Below, piece after piece: positions 55,576 to 63,881 of a DNA stretch of 64,000 bases (positions are counted from its first letter, which is position 1; the number at the start of each line of letters is the position of its first letter). The stretch lies in assembly GCF_900111985.1 (NCBI RefSeq), contig NZ_FOKI01000012.1, positions 46,371 to 110,370 of the forward strand. The letters are read 5' to 3'. A program made the translations under genes and the position numbers. The notes under the pieces were generated by a model that saw nothing but the letters and a program-made list of their open reading frames with translations, was not told the origin of the DNA and did not search any database. This DNA is from Clostridium frigidicarnis (lineage in GTDB: Bacteria > Bacillota > Clostridia > Clostridiales > Clostridiaceae).

Positions 55576-55813
55576 TTATGTTAAGTAAGAACTAAAATTT
55601 TTCAATGATATTCCTTTCTTATATTTACTATATATAATGTTCTCGCTATACTATATTTAAATGAAGTAGACTTTAATATGGATATAATTGATGTATAATC
55701 AACAGTGTCTGAAATCAAAAATAAACTTAAGTCCATTAAGGGTATTTAAAAGTCAAACTCATTAATTATTTTATAGACATTAAAAGAAATTACAAACAGA
55801 TAGGAGACACTTT

Positions 55814-56425
55814 ATGATTTTAAAAGGATTTCGATTTGGAATGTTACTACAAATTGCTGTAGGACCTGTTTGTCTATTTATTTTCCAGACTGCAGTTGCT
55901 TCTGGACTTATGTCAGCAATTACCGGAGTTATAGGTGTTACAATCATTGACAGTTTATTTATACTTGCAGCTATATTAGGCATAGGAGCCCTACTTGACA
56001 AATATAACAATGTTAAGGAAATTATTAAATATTTCGGAGCTATTGTCCTTATTGTTTTTGGATTGAGTAACATAATGGGTGTTATAGGAATCTCAATAAT
56101 CCCAAGTATGAACTTTCTCACTACTCAAAGTGTGGACAGTGTTTTCATAAAAACACTTATACTAACGTTGTCCAACCCTTTGACAATACTGTTTTGGGCT
56201 GGGGTTTTCTCTAGTAAAATTGTAGAAGAAAACATGAATAAATCTTCCATGTACCTCTTTGGTCTTGGTGCAGTGATTTCAACGATTATTTTCTTGACAT
56301 TTATCTCGTTTATAGGCTACTTTGCTAATGTGTTTTTCACATCAACAACCCTTAATTTTTTAAATGTTTTTGTGGGACTAGTTTTAATAGCATTTGGTAT
56401 AAAAACTGCAAGAAAAAGGTTATAG
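55814..56425 (+). CDS. LysE-family amino-acid/metabolite exporter
   Basis: A 203-residue membrane protein with six hydrophobic segments. GFRFGMLLQIAVGPVCLFIF is the LysE signature region (G-x2-AVGPV), followed by ITGVIGVTIIDSLFILAAIL, LSNPLTILFWAGVFSSKI and a C-terminal LNVFVGLVLIAFGIKTARKR. LysE proteins export basic amino acids or related compounds. TAGGAGACACTTT precedes the ATG. Monocistronic, convergent with the Septu-type pair. Confidence 0.94.
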   Translation: MILKGFRFGMLLQIAVGPVCLFIFQTAVASGLMSAITGVIGVTIIDSLFILAAILGIGALLDKYNNVKEIIKYFGAIVLIVFGLSNIMGVIGISIIPSMNFLTTQSVDSVFIKTLILTLSNPLTILFWAGVFSSKIVEENMNKSSMYLFGLGAVISTIIFLTFISFIGYFANVFFTSTTLNFLNVFVGLVLIAFGIKTARKRL

Positions 56426-56516
56426 GTTAATTGATATTTATGTTTAAAGAAATCGTTATTACATATTGCACAAATTCAAAAATTCTACTGGTAATGTGTT
56501 CATTGAAAAACAAATT

Positions 56517-56540
56517 AAGAGGTGAATTACTCCACCTCTT
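56517..56540. terminator. Terminator between convergent genes
   Basis: AAGAGGTG (56517-56524) and CACCTCTT (56533-56540). It overlaps the stop codon of the HNH gene; the minus-strand tail is TAATTTGTTTTTC. Confidence 0.7.
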
Positions 56541-57234
56541 CTAATACTTCCATTAATATATCTATTTTATCTAAAAAATTATGTTTAATCATAGTACAAT
56601 AACTCTCTCCATGCTTACTTTTTAGTTTAACATTTTCAATAAAATTAATTATAAAAGGTTTAACTATATTTATATCACTAGAATCTTTATTATTTAGTAC
56701 CATCTCTATAGCAGAAATTAAAAGCTCATAATTTTTACTAAATTCACTTAAATATTTTATTCTCTCCTCTTTTAAATCTGACCTTTCATTTAATTTTAAT
56801 AAATCTATCATTATAGTACCACACTTATTGTTTTCTCTACTTACAGCTACTTCACCTATATACTTAATATAATCTTCTGGATTTTTATCACTTGGACTTA
56901 TCATATCCTCATTATAATATGAACCCTTTGAAATATTACATCTTTTACAACTATAATGTAGATTATTATACTCAAAACAAAGTTTCTTGTATTTACTCTT
57001 TGGTTTAAAATGTTCTATTTCCGGATATGATGTACTTTTAATTTTACTTTCACAATAACAACAACAACCCTTATACATTTGTTCTAGCATATCAATAGTT
57101 TCTCTTTTTACCACAGTTTTTGAAAATTCCTCCCAATTAGGTTTCAAATTAGGATTCAATTTAAATGAGTCTTTCCATTCTTTATCTTTTTCAAGTAATT
57201 TTAATGGTCCTTTGTTTCTTTGAACCTTATGCAT
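56527..57234 (-). CDS. HNH endonuclease, PtuB-like (Septu)
   Basis: A 235-residue nuclease. The Cys-rich HNH domain is clear: MLEQMYKGCCCYCESKIKST, PEIEHFKPKSKYKKLCFEY and NNLHYSCKRCNISKGSYYNE, giving two CxxC zinc pairs and the His of IEHF as catalytic general base. Its start overlaps the stop of the AAA ATPase gene, so the two are translationally coupled. An AAA ATPase plus HNH nuclease in this order and size is the composition of the Septu anti-phage system (PtuA-PtuB). The assignment rests on architecture, not a profile search. Confidence 0.87.
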   Translation of the reverse strand: MHKVQRNKGPLKLLEKDKEWKDSFKLNPNLKPNWEEFSKTVVKRETIDMLEQMYKGCCCYCESKIKSTSYPEIEHFKPKSKYKKLCFEYNNLHYSCKRCNISKGSYYNEDMISPSDKNPEDYIKYIGEVAVSRENNKCGTIMIDLLKLNERSDLKEERIKYLSEFSKNYELLISAIEMVLNNKDSSDINIVKPFIINFIENVKLKSKHGESYCTMIKHNFLDKIDILMEVLEEVE

Positions 57235-58454
57235 TATTTCTTATTTAGCTTTAGCCTTTGTAATAATGACTCTAATTTTTTAGAATCTTCTTTTATATTA
57301 ATTAAAGATAAAGAAGGGTCTTCTGGGTCTAAATACTTTTCTAATTCTTTTTTTAACTCATTAAATTCATTTAATTCACTATCTATTAGCTTTTCTTTAT
57401 TTATATATAGCATTTTAAATCTATCTAGTTTTTGCTGCACTTCTGGATTCCTAACACTTTTAAGCTCAAATACAGAAAGCAACAATTGTTCTACAGTCCA
57501 TCCATAGGTTTCTTCCACATCACTTTTTACTACTGTCTTACCATTATATCTACCTAAAACTATAACCTCTTCCTTTTTACAAGAAGATACTATGTGAGGT
57601 GAATGTGTTGCAATTATTATTTGATTATTTTTCCCTATTTCTTTATAAAAATCTAGTATCTTTTGTTGCCATTCGGGATGTAAACTTAATTCTGGCTCAT
57701 CTATTAAGATAATCGAATTATTTAAATCCATTTGAAGCATTGAACCACCCCTAAAGAAAATTTGCTTCTCTCCTGCACTTAATTCATCAGCAGAATGCAT
57801 CTCACCTGTAGCCTTTATTTTAAAAAGCGGTTCAAACTCCTTTACTCCCATAAACTCCTTTTCTTCAAAAAAAGCATTATATAATTTCCTAAACCTTTCA
57901 ATTCTATGAGGTTTTTCTCCTATACTCATATCTTCTAAATCTTTATAATGAATATTTACAAGATATTCTTTAAGATTTAAGCTCATTTCATCAGAGTTTA
58001 AAACACTCCCTATATTAACATCTTGCTCTATTTTTTTTGGAGTTTCAACTTTATATTTTTTAAAGTTAACACCTGTAGGCAAATATACTATTTTATTAAA
58101 CCAATTTTCCTTTTTTGCAGCATTTCTAGAACTACCACAATTTACAAAACATATATTTTTATTAAATCCTATTTTATTTAATATAAGCTCTTCATTTTTG
58201 TTGTATTTTTCTCCACTTAAACGCTCTATAGAATTTAATTCTTCATCTGTAAATAAAACTTTAACTGTAAACTCTCCAGATTCATTATTGTTCATTATTT
58301 CATTATTGCCTGTAATCATATCATAGATTGTTTCTAAAATAGTTGTCTTTCCTAATCCATTCTCACCGATTAATATATTAATATTGTCATTAAAATCCAT
58401 CTTAAAATCTTTTAATGCTTTTAAATTTTCTATGTAAAGAGATTTTATTTTCAT
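57234..58454 (-). CDS. AAA (SMC/ABC-type) ATPase, PtuA-like (Septu)
   Basis: A 406-residue ATPase. Walker A NINILIGENGLGKTTILETI (the usual Ser of GxGKS is Leu-Gly-Lys-Thr-Thr form), signature-like ADELSAGEKQIFFRGG, Walker B SIILIDEPELSLHPEWQQKI with the following His, and the switch IIIATHSPHIVSSCKKE. The central region (about 110-210) is the helical insertion. A C-terminal coiled stretch LDRFKMLYINKEKLIDSEL follows. It is the first gene of the pair with the HNH nuclease, the PtuA-type sensor of Septu; RloC and OLD-type ATPases are alternatives but do not pair with an HNH protein in this way. Confidence 0.87.
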   Translation of the reverse strand: MKIKSLYIENLKALKDFKMDFNDNINILIGENGLGKTTILETIYDMITGNNEIMNNNESGEFTVKVLFTDEELNSIERLSGEKYNKNEELILNKIGFNKNICFVNCGSSRNAAKKENWFNKIVYLPTGVNFKKYKVETPKKIEQDVNIGSVLNSDEMSLNLKEYLVNIHYKDLEDMSIGEKPHRIERFRKLYNAFFEEKEFMGVKEFEPLFKIKATGEMHSADELSAGEKQIFFRGGSMLQMDLNNSIILIDEPELSLHPEWQQKILDFYKEIGKNNQIIIATHSPHIVSSCKKEEVIVLGRYNGKTVVKSDVEETYGWTVEQLLLSVFELKSVRNPEVQQKLDRFKMLYINKEKLIDSELNEFNELKKELEKYLDPEDPSLSLINIKEDSKKLESLLQRLKLNKK

Positions 58455-58808
58455 TCGGGTTCAACTCCCTTCTTAATTTCTTAGAATTCATGCAGAATTC
58501 TCTTCTCTAATTTGCAAATATAAAATTCTAATAATATTTATAGATTAATTTTAACATTTTTAAGTACTTACTTCTATTAATTTAATGAAAAATCTCGTTT
58601 ATCCTAAAACCCAAATCATACTCATGAATATATTCACTTTTACAAAGCAAAAAACATTTATGTCAACCCCCTATTATACTTATGTTATTAATCAATAAAT
58701 ATAGTAGTTATCTATGCATAAATGTTTTTATTATCTATGATTCCAAAAAGATATTAAAAATCATCATCTAAAATCTATAACAAATTCCTAATATCTCTTT
58801 TTTATTTT
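58455..58808. other. Intergenic region
   Basis: About 350 bp of AT-rich DNA. I see no gene, RNA or repeat. It contains the promoter side of the ptuAB-like operon and the 3' side of the DUF4097 gene. Confidence 0.5.
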
Positions 58809-59834
58809 TTACTTAAAATCAATATTTATATTACCATTATTACTAACAATATCTATACTGTTTTCTTTATTATTGTTAATCTTAATATTGTTTTCAAATT
58901 TTTCTTTACCTATTTTTATATTACCATATTCACAAGAGACACTATAATTATATGATTCTTGTGGTATACTAGTTTTTATTTTTACATCTCCATAATCTGA
59001 TTTTATACTGGTATTGCCCTTAAATTCTCCATCCAAGTCAATTTTGGAGTTGTCTGATTTTATTTGCAATCCATTAGTTGTAAGACTATGTGATTTTATA
59101 TTACCATATTCATTGTTAATAATAACATTATCTATACTTGTATTTCCTATATTTAAACTTCCATTGGTTACATCATTACTTAGTTTATTAAATGTACTAT
59201 CATTTATCTCTATATTTCCATATAGATTTTTTAACACTGCATTATTATTAGAGTTCAATTTTTTAATGTTTATATTTCCATTATCCATTTCAACTTTGAA
59301 AATGTCTGTATTTATATTTTCAGCATTTATATTTCCATACTCACAATGAAGTAAAATATCACTGGCACTTAGGTCATTCATTGTAATATTTGCATTATCG
59401 GATTTTACATCTATACTGTCTAAGTCCACATTACTTGGAACATACACTTTAATATATCTTGGTATTTGTGAATCTCCTATCCTAAAGTCTATATTAATTC
59501 CTTTATATTTTAACTTAGATTCTTCTATTACAAGCTTTTCATCTTTAATAGTGTAATTAACCTCACTATTATCTCCCTCATATTGTATTTCAATTGCATA
59601 TCTATGTGATTTTATTATATCTATATTATTAAAATTAGAAGCTATATATATACTTTTAAAAGAAGATAACTCCTCATTTTTTATTACTGTCTCTTTGCTA
59701 TCAAAAACCTTAAATTTTGAATTATCTCTTACTATTCCAAGCTTTCCACCCATAAAAAAACCTGTTAATGCTAAAATTGATCCTATTCCAATTAAAATCA
59801 ATGAAATCCTTGATAATTTCTTCATTTTTCTCAT
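58809..59834 (-). CDS. DUF4097-family beta-helix membrane-anchored protein
   Basis: A 341-residue protein with a single N-terminal helix (LSRISLILIGIGSILALTGF) and a long right-handed beta-solenoid made of repeats such as EYGNINAENINTDIFKVEM, DNGNINIKKLNSNNNAVLK, LYGNIEINDSTFNKL and EYGNIKSHSLTTNGLQIKSD. The DYG/EYGNI phrase recurs about ten times. This is the typical third gene of PadR-DUF1700-DUF4097 envelope-stress operons of Firmicutes. GGAGGAGAGACT precedes the ATG, 12 bp after the DUF1700 gene. Function: probably envelope-associated, in detail unknown. Confidence 0.93.
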   Translation of the reverse strand: MRKMKKLSRISLILIGIGSILALTGFFMGGKLGIVRDNSKFKVFDSKETVIKNEELSSFKSIYIASNFNNIDIIKSHRYAIEIQYEGDNSEVNYTIKDEKLVIEESKLKYKGINIDFRIGDSQIPRYIKVYVPSNVDLDSIDVKSDNANITMNDLSASDILLHCEYGNINAENINTDIFKVEMDNGNINIKKLNSNNNAVLKNLYGNIEINDSTFNKLSNDVTNGSLNIGNTSIDNVIINNEYGNIKSHSLTTNGLQIKSDNSKIDLDGEFKGNTSIKSDYGDVKIKTSIPQESYNYSVSCEYGNIKIGKEKFENNIKINNNKENSIDIVSNNGNINIDFK

Positions 59835-59846
59835 AGTCTCTCCTCC

Positions 59847-60443
59847 CTACCCATTTGATTTTTTAAATCTAGTTAATGATTTTCTAGCAAAATTTGCAAT
59901 TCCTCTAAATACCCTTGGTGCTAATCTTGCAACTAATAATCCTATTAATAATCCTAAACCTGTACATATTAATCCTATTCCAATAAACATAATAGATGTA
60001 GAAAAACTTTGAGTCATAACTGCAGCTCCTGCAAAGCTAACAAATATTCCTGAGCCAAATAATGTAACAGTAATAATGACAAATGTAAAAACAAGAGTTC
60101 CTACCACTAAAACCATTGTAAATACTAATATTATAAGAGTTAAAGCCAATGGCAATGCTAATGGTGCAGCTAATATAGCTAATATGACAAACCATATTGA
60201 AGATATACCTTTTTTACTTTTCTTAATCTTTATTTCATCATCCTTAAATGCATAATCTGATAATATTTGAGAAGCAATATTTGATGGTGACTCTAATTCC
60301 TTTAAAACATCTTGCTCATCATCTATTCCTGCATCTTCAAAATATTCTATATAATACCCTAAAGCATTATCCATTTCTTCTTTAGGTAAACCTTTTAATT
60401 TATTTCTTAATTCTTGAATAAACACATTCTTATTCATTTTCAA
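59847..60443 (-). CDS. DUF1700-family membrane protein
   Basis: A 198-residue protein. The N-terminal DUF1700 region is MNKNVFIQELRNKLKGLPKE and YYIEYFEDAGIDDEQDVLKE, followed by three or four membrane helices (SIWFVILAILAAPLALPLAL and MVLVVGTLVFTFVIITVTLF). It starts inside the 3' end of the PadR gene (14-bp overlap) and precedes the DUF4097 gene, forming a three-gene operon. It probably acts as a membrane-bound partner of the PadR regulator. Confidence 0.94.
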   Translation of the reverse strand: MKMNKNVFIQELRNKLKGLPKEEMDNALGYYIEYFEDAGIDDEQDVLKELESPSNIASQILSDYAFKDDEIKIKKSKKGISSIWFVILAILAAPLALPLALTLIILVFTMVLVVGTLVFTFVIITVTLFGSGIFVSFAGAAVMTQSFSTSIMFIGIGLICTGLGLLIGLLVARLAPRVFRGIANFARKSLTRFKKSNG

Positions 60444-60753
60444 ACATACCCCCTAAAAGAACTTTGTCAACATCCCTTTTATAATCTTTCCATTCATTAA
60501 GATACTGAATAAGTGTTGCTTTTCCTTTATCTGTGATTTTATAATATCTTCTATTCCTTCCTTGAAACGCTTGGTCATAGGTAGTTAAGCACTCATCCTT
60601 TTGTAATCTTCTAAGTACTGGATAAAGAGTAGATTCTGATATATTCATTATTTGTCTAACCTGTTGAGTAAGAACATATCCATAAGTATCTTCTCTTGAA
60701 AGTACTGCTAATACACAAGCGTCAAGCAAAGTTGCTCCTAATTGAAAGGCCAT
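60430..60753 (-). CDS. PadR-family transcriptional repressor
   Basis: A 107-residue winged-helix regulator with ACVLAVLSREDTYGYVLTQQ, VRQIMNISESTLYPVLRRLQ and the wing ECLTTYDQAFQGRNRRYYKI, the classic PadR pattern, with a short C-terminal dimer helix. It is the first gene of the operon and very probably binds the two TATACG-type palindromes at 60788-60800 and 60819-60831. AGGAGG lies before the ATG at 60753. Confidence 0.95.
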   Translation of the reverse strand: MAFQLGATLLDACVLAVLSREDTYGYVLTQQVRQIMNISESTLYPVLRRLQKDECLTTYDQAFQGRNRRYYKITDKGKATLIQYLNEWKDYKRDVDKVLLGGMFENE

Positions 60754-60787
60754 TTTATTACCTCCTATATTATATCCCTATCTATAT

Positions 60788-60831
60788 TATACGGTGTATA
60801 ATATACTACAACTAATACTATACGCCGTATA
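60788..60831. promoter_or_regulatory. Two PadR operator palindromes
   Basis: TATACGGTGTATA (60788-60800) and TATACGCCGTATA (60819-60831) are near-perfect palindromes whose centres are 31 bp apart, about three helical turns, so two dimers would lie on the same face. They sit 35-80 bp upstream of the padR start, in the promoter. Confidence 0.82.
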
Positions 60832-60918
60832 ATATTATATGTCAATAAAATCCTATATTATTTTTTTAAATTGAAAGTTGAAGGTGGAAACCTGAAATTT
60901 CAATTTTCAACTAAAAAA

Positions 60919-60952
60919 AATCACAAGAAATATATGAATATTTCTTGTGATT
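60919..60952 (-). terminator. Terminator of the DEAD-box helicase gene
   Basis: AATCACAAGAAATAT (60919-60933) and ATATTTCTTGTGATT region (60938-60952) form a 15-bp stem; TTTTTTTT follows on the minus strand. Confidence 0.9.
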
Positions 60953-60970
60953 TTTATAATGTTATATTTA

Positions 60971-62254
60971 TTACTGAGTTATCCTTCTGTTAGGTACTTT
61001 ATTTCCTCTAGGACTTTTACCTTGAGTATTTTTTCTACTAGAGTTATTACCACCATTAGAATTTCTACTTCCTCTTGTAGCTTGTTGATTTACTACCTTT
61101 TTATCAGCAATTATACCTGCTGGATAATCGTGACCCTCTATTACTGGTATTGATTTTTTAATAACTTTTTCAATATCTTTTAGGTACCCTTTTTCATTCA
61201 CATCACAGAATGAAAGTGCAATACCCTTATGTCCAGCTCTTCCTGTACGTCCAATTCTATGCACATAGCTTTCTGGAACTTCTGGTAAATCATAATTGAT
61301 TACATGAGATAACTCATCTATATCAATTCCTCTTGCCGCTATATCAGTAGCAACTAGAACTCTTATCTTACCTTCCTTAAAACTACTTAAGGCTAATTGT
61401 CTTGCATTTTGTGACTTATTACCATGAATAGCCATGGCTTCTATATTTACTTTACCAAGCTCTTTTGTGATTAAATTTGCTCCGTGCTTTGTTCTTGAAA
61501 ATACTAAAAGTGACGTTATAGCTTCATCTTTAAGTATATCAATAAGTAAATCTTTCTTATGCTTTTTACCTACAAAATATACTCCTTGAGTAATGATATC
61601 TACTGTAGATGAAACAGGTGCTACTTCTACCCTTACTGGGTTCTTTAAAATAGAATCTACTAGCTTTGTTATTTCCTTTGGCATAGTTGCTGAAAATAAC
61701 ATATTTTGTCTAACTGCTGGCAACTTAGCTATTATTCTCTTAACATCATGAATCATTCCCATATCAAGCATACGATCTGCTTCATCAAGAATAAAATAAT
61801 CTACATTTCTTAAATCAATAAACTTTTGATTAATTAAATCAATAAGTCTACCTGGTGTAGCAATTAATATATCTACTCCACTTCTTAAGACTTCTACTTG
61901 AGGATGTTGAGATACTCCACCAAATATAACGGTGTTAGTGATACCAGTGTGCTTGCTATAAACATCAAAACTTTCTCCAATTTGAATAGCTAACTCTCTA
62001 GTAGGCGCTAATATTAAAGATTTAATAGTCTTTTTACCTTTTTTCTCTTCGCCCTTTTTCTTAAAAACATTTTGTAATACTGGAATAGCAAAAGCTGCTG
62101 TCTTTCCGGTTCCAGTTTGAGCACAACCAAGCAGATCCTTACCCATTAATGCAGATGGAATAGATTTCTCCTGTATTAGGGTTGGTTTTTCATAACCTAC
62201 TTCCTTTAAAGCTCTTTGAATAGGATCAATTATAGCTAAATCCTTAAATAACAT
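60971..62254 (-). CDS. DEAD-box ATP-dependent RNA helicase (RhlE/CshA-like)
   Basis: A 427-residue RNA helicase. Motifs in order: Q motif PTLIQEKSIPSALMGKDLLG, I AQTGTGKTAAFAIP, Ia APTRELAIQ, II FILDEADRMLDMG, III LFSATMPKEI, IV LLVFSRTKHGA, V LVATDIAARGIDI and VI YVHRIGRTGRAGHKG. The C-terminal tail is basic and low-complexity (RGSRNSNGGNNSSRKN and SPRGNKVPNRR), typical of RNA-binding tails. It probably remodels rRNA or mRNA, with cold adaptation as a usual role. AAAGGAGAAAA precedes the ATG. Confidence 0.96.
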   Translation of the reverse strand: MLFKDLAIIDPIQRALKEVGYEKPTLIQEKSIPSALMGKDLLGCAQTGTGKTAAFAIPVLQNVFKKKGEEKKGKKTIKSLILAPTRELAIQIGESFDVYSKHTGITNTVIFGGVSQHPQVEVLRSGVDILIATPGRLIDLINQKFIDLRNVDYFILDEADRMLDMGMIHDVKRIIAKLPAVRQNMLFSATMPKEITKLVDSILKNPVRVEVAPVSSTVDIITQGVYFVGKKHKKDLLIDILKDEAITSLLVFSRTKHGANLITKELGKVNIEAMAIHGNKSQNARQLALSSFKEGKIRVLVATDIAARGIDIDELSHVINYDLPEVPESYVHRIGRTGRAGHKGIALSFCDVNEKGYLKDIEKVIKKSIPVIEGHDYPAGIIADKKVVNQQATRGSRNSNGGNNSSRKNTQGKSPRGNKVPNRRITQ

Positions 62255-62404
62255 TTTTCTCCTTTGTAAGTGGGTATATATATTTTAAATGTCTTTAATC
62301 AACTATACGACATTGTAGAATTTCTTTTTAAAATTGTACACGACAAACTCTCTTATAATTATATTACATCTAATTATCCACTATCTTTCGTCTATTATTA
62401 ATAG

Positions 62405-62438
62405 AAAAAATAAAGAGACTCTCGTTTGGTGGAGTCCC
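62405..62438 (-). terminator. Terminator of the cupin gene
   Basis: On the minus strand GGGACTC (62438-62432) pairs with GAGTCTC (62421-62415, one G-U pair), followed by TTTATTTTTT. Confidence 0.6.
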
Positions 62439-62514
62439 CTATTTAATCATTATACCCTATTTCCGTAGAAATAGCATTATTTTTATTTTATCTTTCTTTA
62501 ATTTCTATATCCAA

Positions 62515-62973
62515 TTATTTATTGGGCTCAGAATCCCATTCATGTAGTTTGCTATTTCCATTAAAAACAAGATCTTGTTCACTTAAATAATATACATCTT
62601 CATCTGGATAATATGCTATGTCGCCTTTCTCTTTAGTACCAATATCAAGTATTTCTAATGTTTCATCTCCATTATTTATAAACTTATGTGCTATACCTTT
62701 TCCGGCAGGTTTTGAAACAAAATCTCCCTTTTTTATTAAATATTCTTCTCCATCAATTCTTATAATTCTGCTTCCATTAATAATTAAGAAAAATTCTTCT
62801 TGTTTTGTGTGACTATGATATTTCGCACTTTTAGAATCTGGTGCTATTTTATCTACATTTATATATATCTTCTCACTGCCTGCTGCTTTGCCTAAATATG
62901 ATGTGTTAGCTTTTCCTAAAAAATCTATTACATATTCATTAGGAATACTATTAATATTTAATATATTAATCAT
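62515..62973 (-). CDS. Cupin-domain protein
   Basis: A 152-residue single-cupin protein. The ATG at 62973 has GAGGGGG before it; an in-frame ATG at 63060 lacks a binding site. Metal-binding motif 1 is AKYHSHTKQEEFFLIINGSR (HxH...E) and motif 2 lies in VSKPAGKGIAHKFINNGDET-LEILDIG (with His). Family members are small metal-dependent isomerases, dioxygenases or binding proteins. It is divergent from the MerR regulator and shares the promoter region, so the MerR may control it. Confidence 0.92.
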   Translation of the reverse strand: MINILNINSIPNEYVIDFLGKANTSYLGKAAGSEKIYINVDKIAPDSKSAKYHSHTKQEEFFLIINGSRIIRIDGEEYLIKKGDFVSKPAGKGIAHKFINNGDETLEILDIGTKEKGDIAYYPDEDVYYLSEQDLVFNGNSKLHEWDSEPNK

Positions 62974-63074
62974 AATTACCCCCTCTTGCAAACATATGTT
63001 CTTACTAATTTTACTAAGTATACATCTATGCGTCAATAGTAGAATCTTATAAATTTTCAATAAATTTTTTTATA

Positions 63075-63105
63075 TTGACATTGACCTAAGGTCAACATAT
63101 AGAAT
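63075..63105 (+). promoter_or_regulatory. MerR-type promoter with 19-bp spacer and central dyad
   Basis: -35 box TTGACA (63075-63080), then 19 bp to TAGAAT (63100-63105). The perfect dyad TTGACCTAAGGTCAA (63081-63095) lies in the spacer. Over-long spacer plus central dyad is the hallmark of MerR-activated promoters. It directs transcription rightwards into the merR-type gene itself. Confidence 0.85.
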
Positions 63106-63143
63106 TAATACAGATGGTTTTTTTATTAGCCAATTAAAAGGAT

Positions 63144-63707
63144 GTGATTGATTTGAATGAAAATTTTCTTACAATAAGTGAACTAGCTAATAAATTATCA
63201 GTATCTACAAGAACTCTTAGATACTATGATAAAATAGGGCTACTTTCCCCAGCCCATTATAATAATTCTGGTTATAGGATGTATAGATATAATGACTTAA
63301 CAAAGCTTCAATATATATTATCATTAAAATTTCTTGGATTTTCTTTAAATGAGATAAAAGCTTTTGTTTATGAAAATGAAGAAAATCTCAAAGAAATTCT
63401 TAAAGATCAAAAAGCTATGCTAAAGGAAAAAAGATTGCAAATAGATGCAATTATTAATGCCATTGATGAAACAGATGAGTTACTTAAAACCAGTGATGAT
63501 CCTTGTGACTCAATTATAAAAGTCATTAATGCAGTACAATTAAGTAAAAAAACAAATTGGTTAAACACCTACCTTTCTTCAGAACAACGTAAATATATTA
63601 AAACTTTAGTAGAAGCTTCTTATTCCAAGAAGTCTTTATGTAAATTTAAAACTATGAATTCTAATGAAAACTTCAGAAAAAACGAGAATATGCATAAGTT
63701 TGTGTAA
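63144..63707 (+). CDS. MerR-family transcriptional regulator
   Basis: A 187-residue regulator. N-terminal MerR HTH: LTISELANKLSVSTRTLRYY then DKIGLLSPAHYNNSGYRMYR and LTKLQYILSLKFLGFSLNEI. A coiled dimer helix follows (LKEILKDQKAMLKEKRLQID). The C-terminal domain is short and has few cysteines (one CDSI and one LCKF), so the effector is unknown. Start is GTG 63144 or TTG 63153; AAGGA lies between suitable for the latter. It is preceded by its own MerR-type promoter, so it is autoregulated. Confidence 0.92.
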   Translation: MIDLNENFLTISELANKLSVSTRTLRYYDKIGLLSPAHYNNSGYRMYRYNDLTKLQYILSLKFLGFSLNEIKAFVYENEENLKEILKDQKAMLKEKRLQIDAIINAIDETDELLKTSDDPCDSIIKVINAVQLSKKTNWLNTYLSSEQRKYIKTLVEASYSKKSLCKFKTMNSNENFRKNENMHKFV

Positions 63708-63736
63708 TTAAATAAAGACGGGCTTTTTTTAATTGG

Positions 63737-63776
63737 AAATTACTACTGGATTTTATTGTCAGTAGTAATTTTTATT
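63737..63776 (+). terminator. Terminator of the merR-type gene
   Basis: AAATTACTACTG (63737-63748) and CAGTAGTAATTT (63760-63771) followed by TTATTTTT. A weaker AAAG/CTTT hairpin with seven T lies just before it. Confidence 0.8.
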
Positions 63777-63881
63777 TTTCAAGGCAATACTAATAATGGG
63801 TTAGTGTAACTTTTTATATAGTTATTATTTGCAAAAATAGTAATACTATTCATGATTATTAAAAGTTGTACAAGCTTAATT

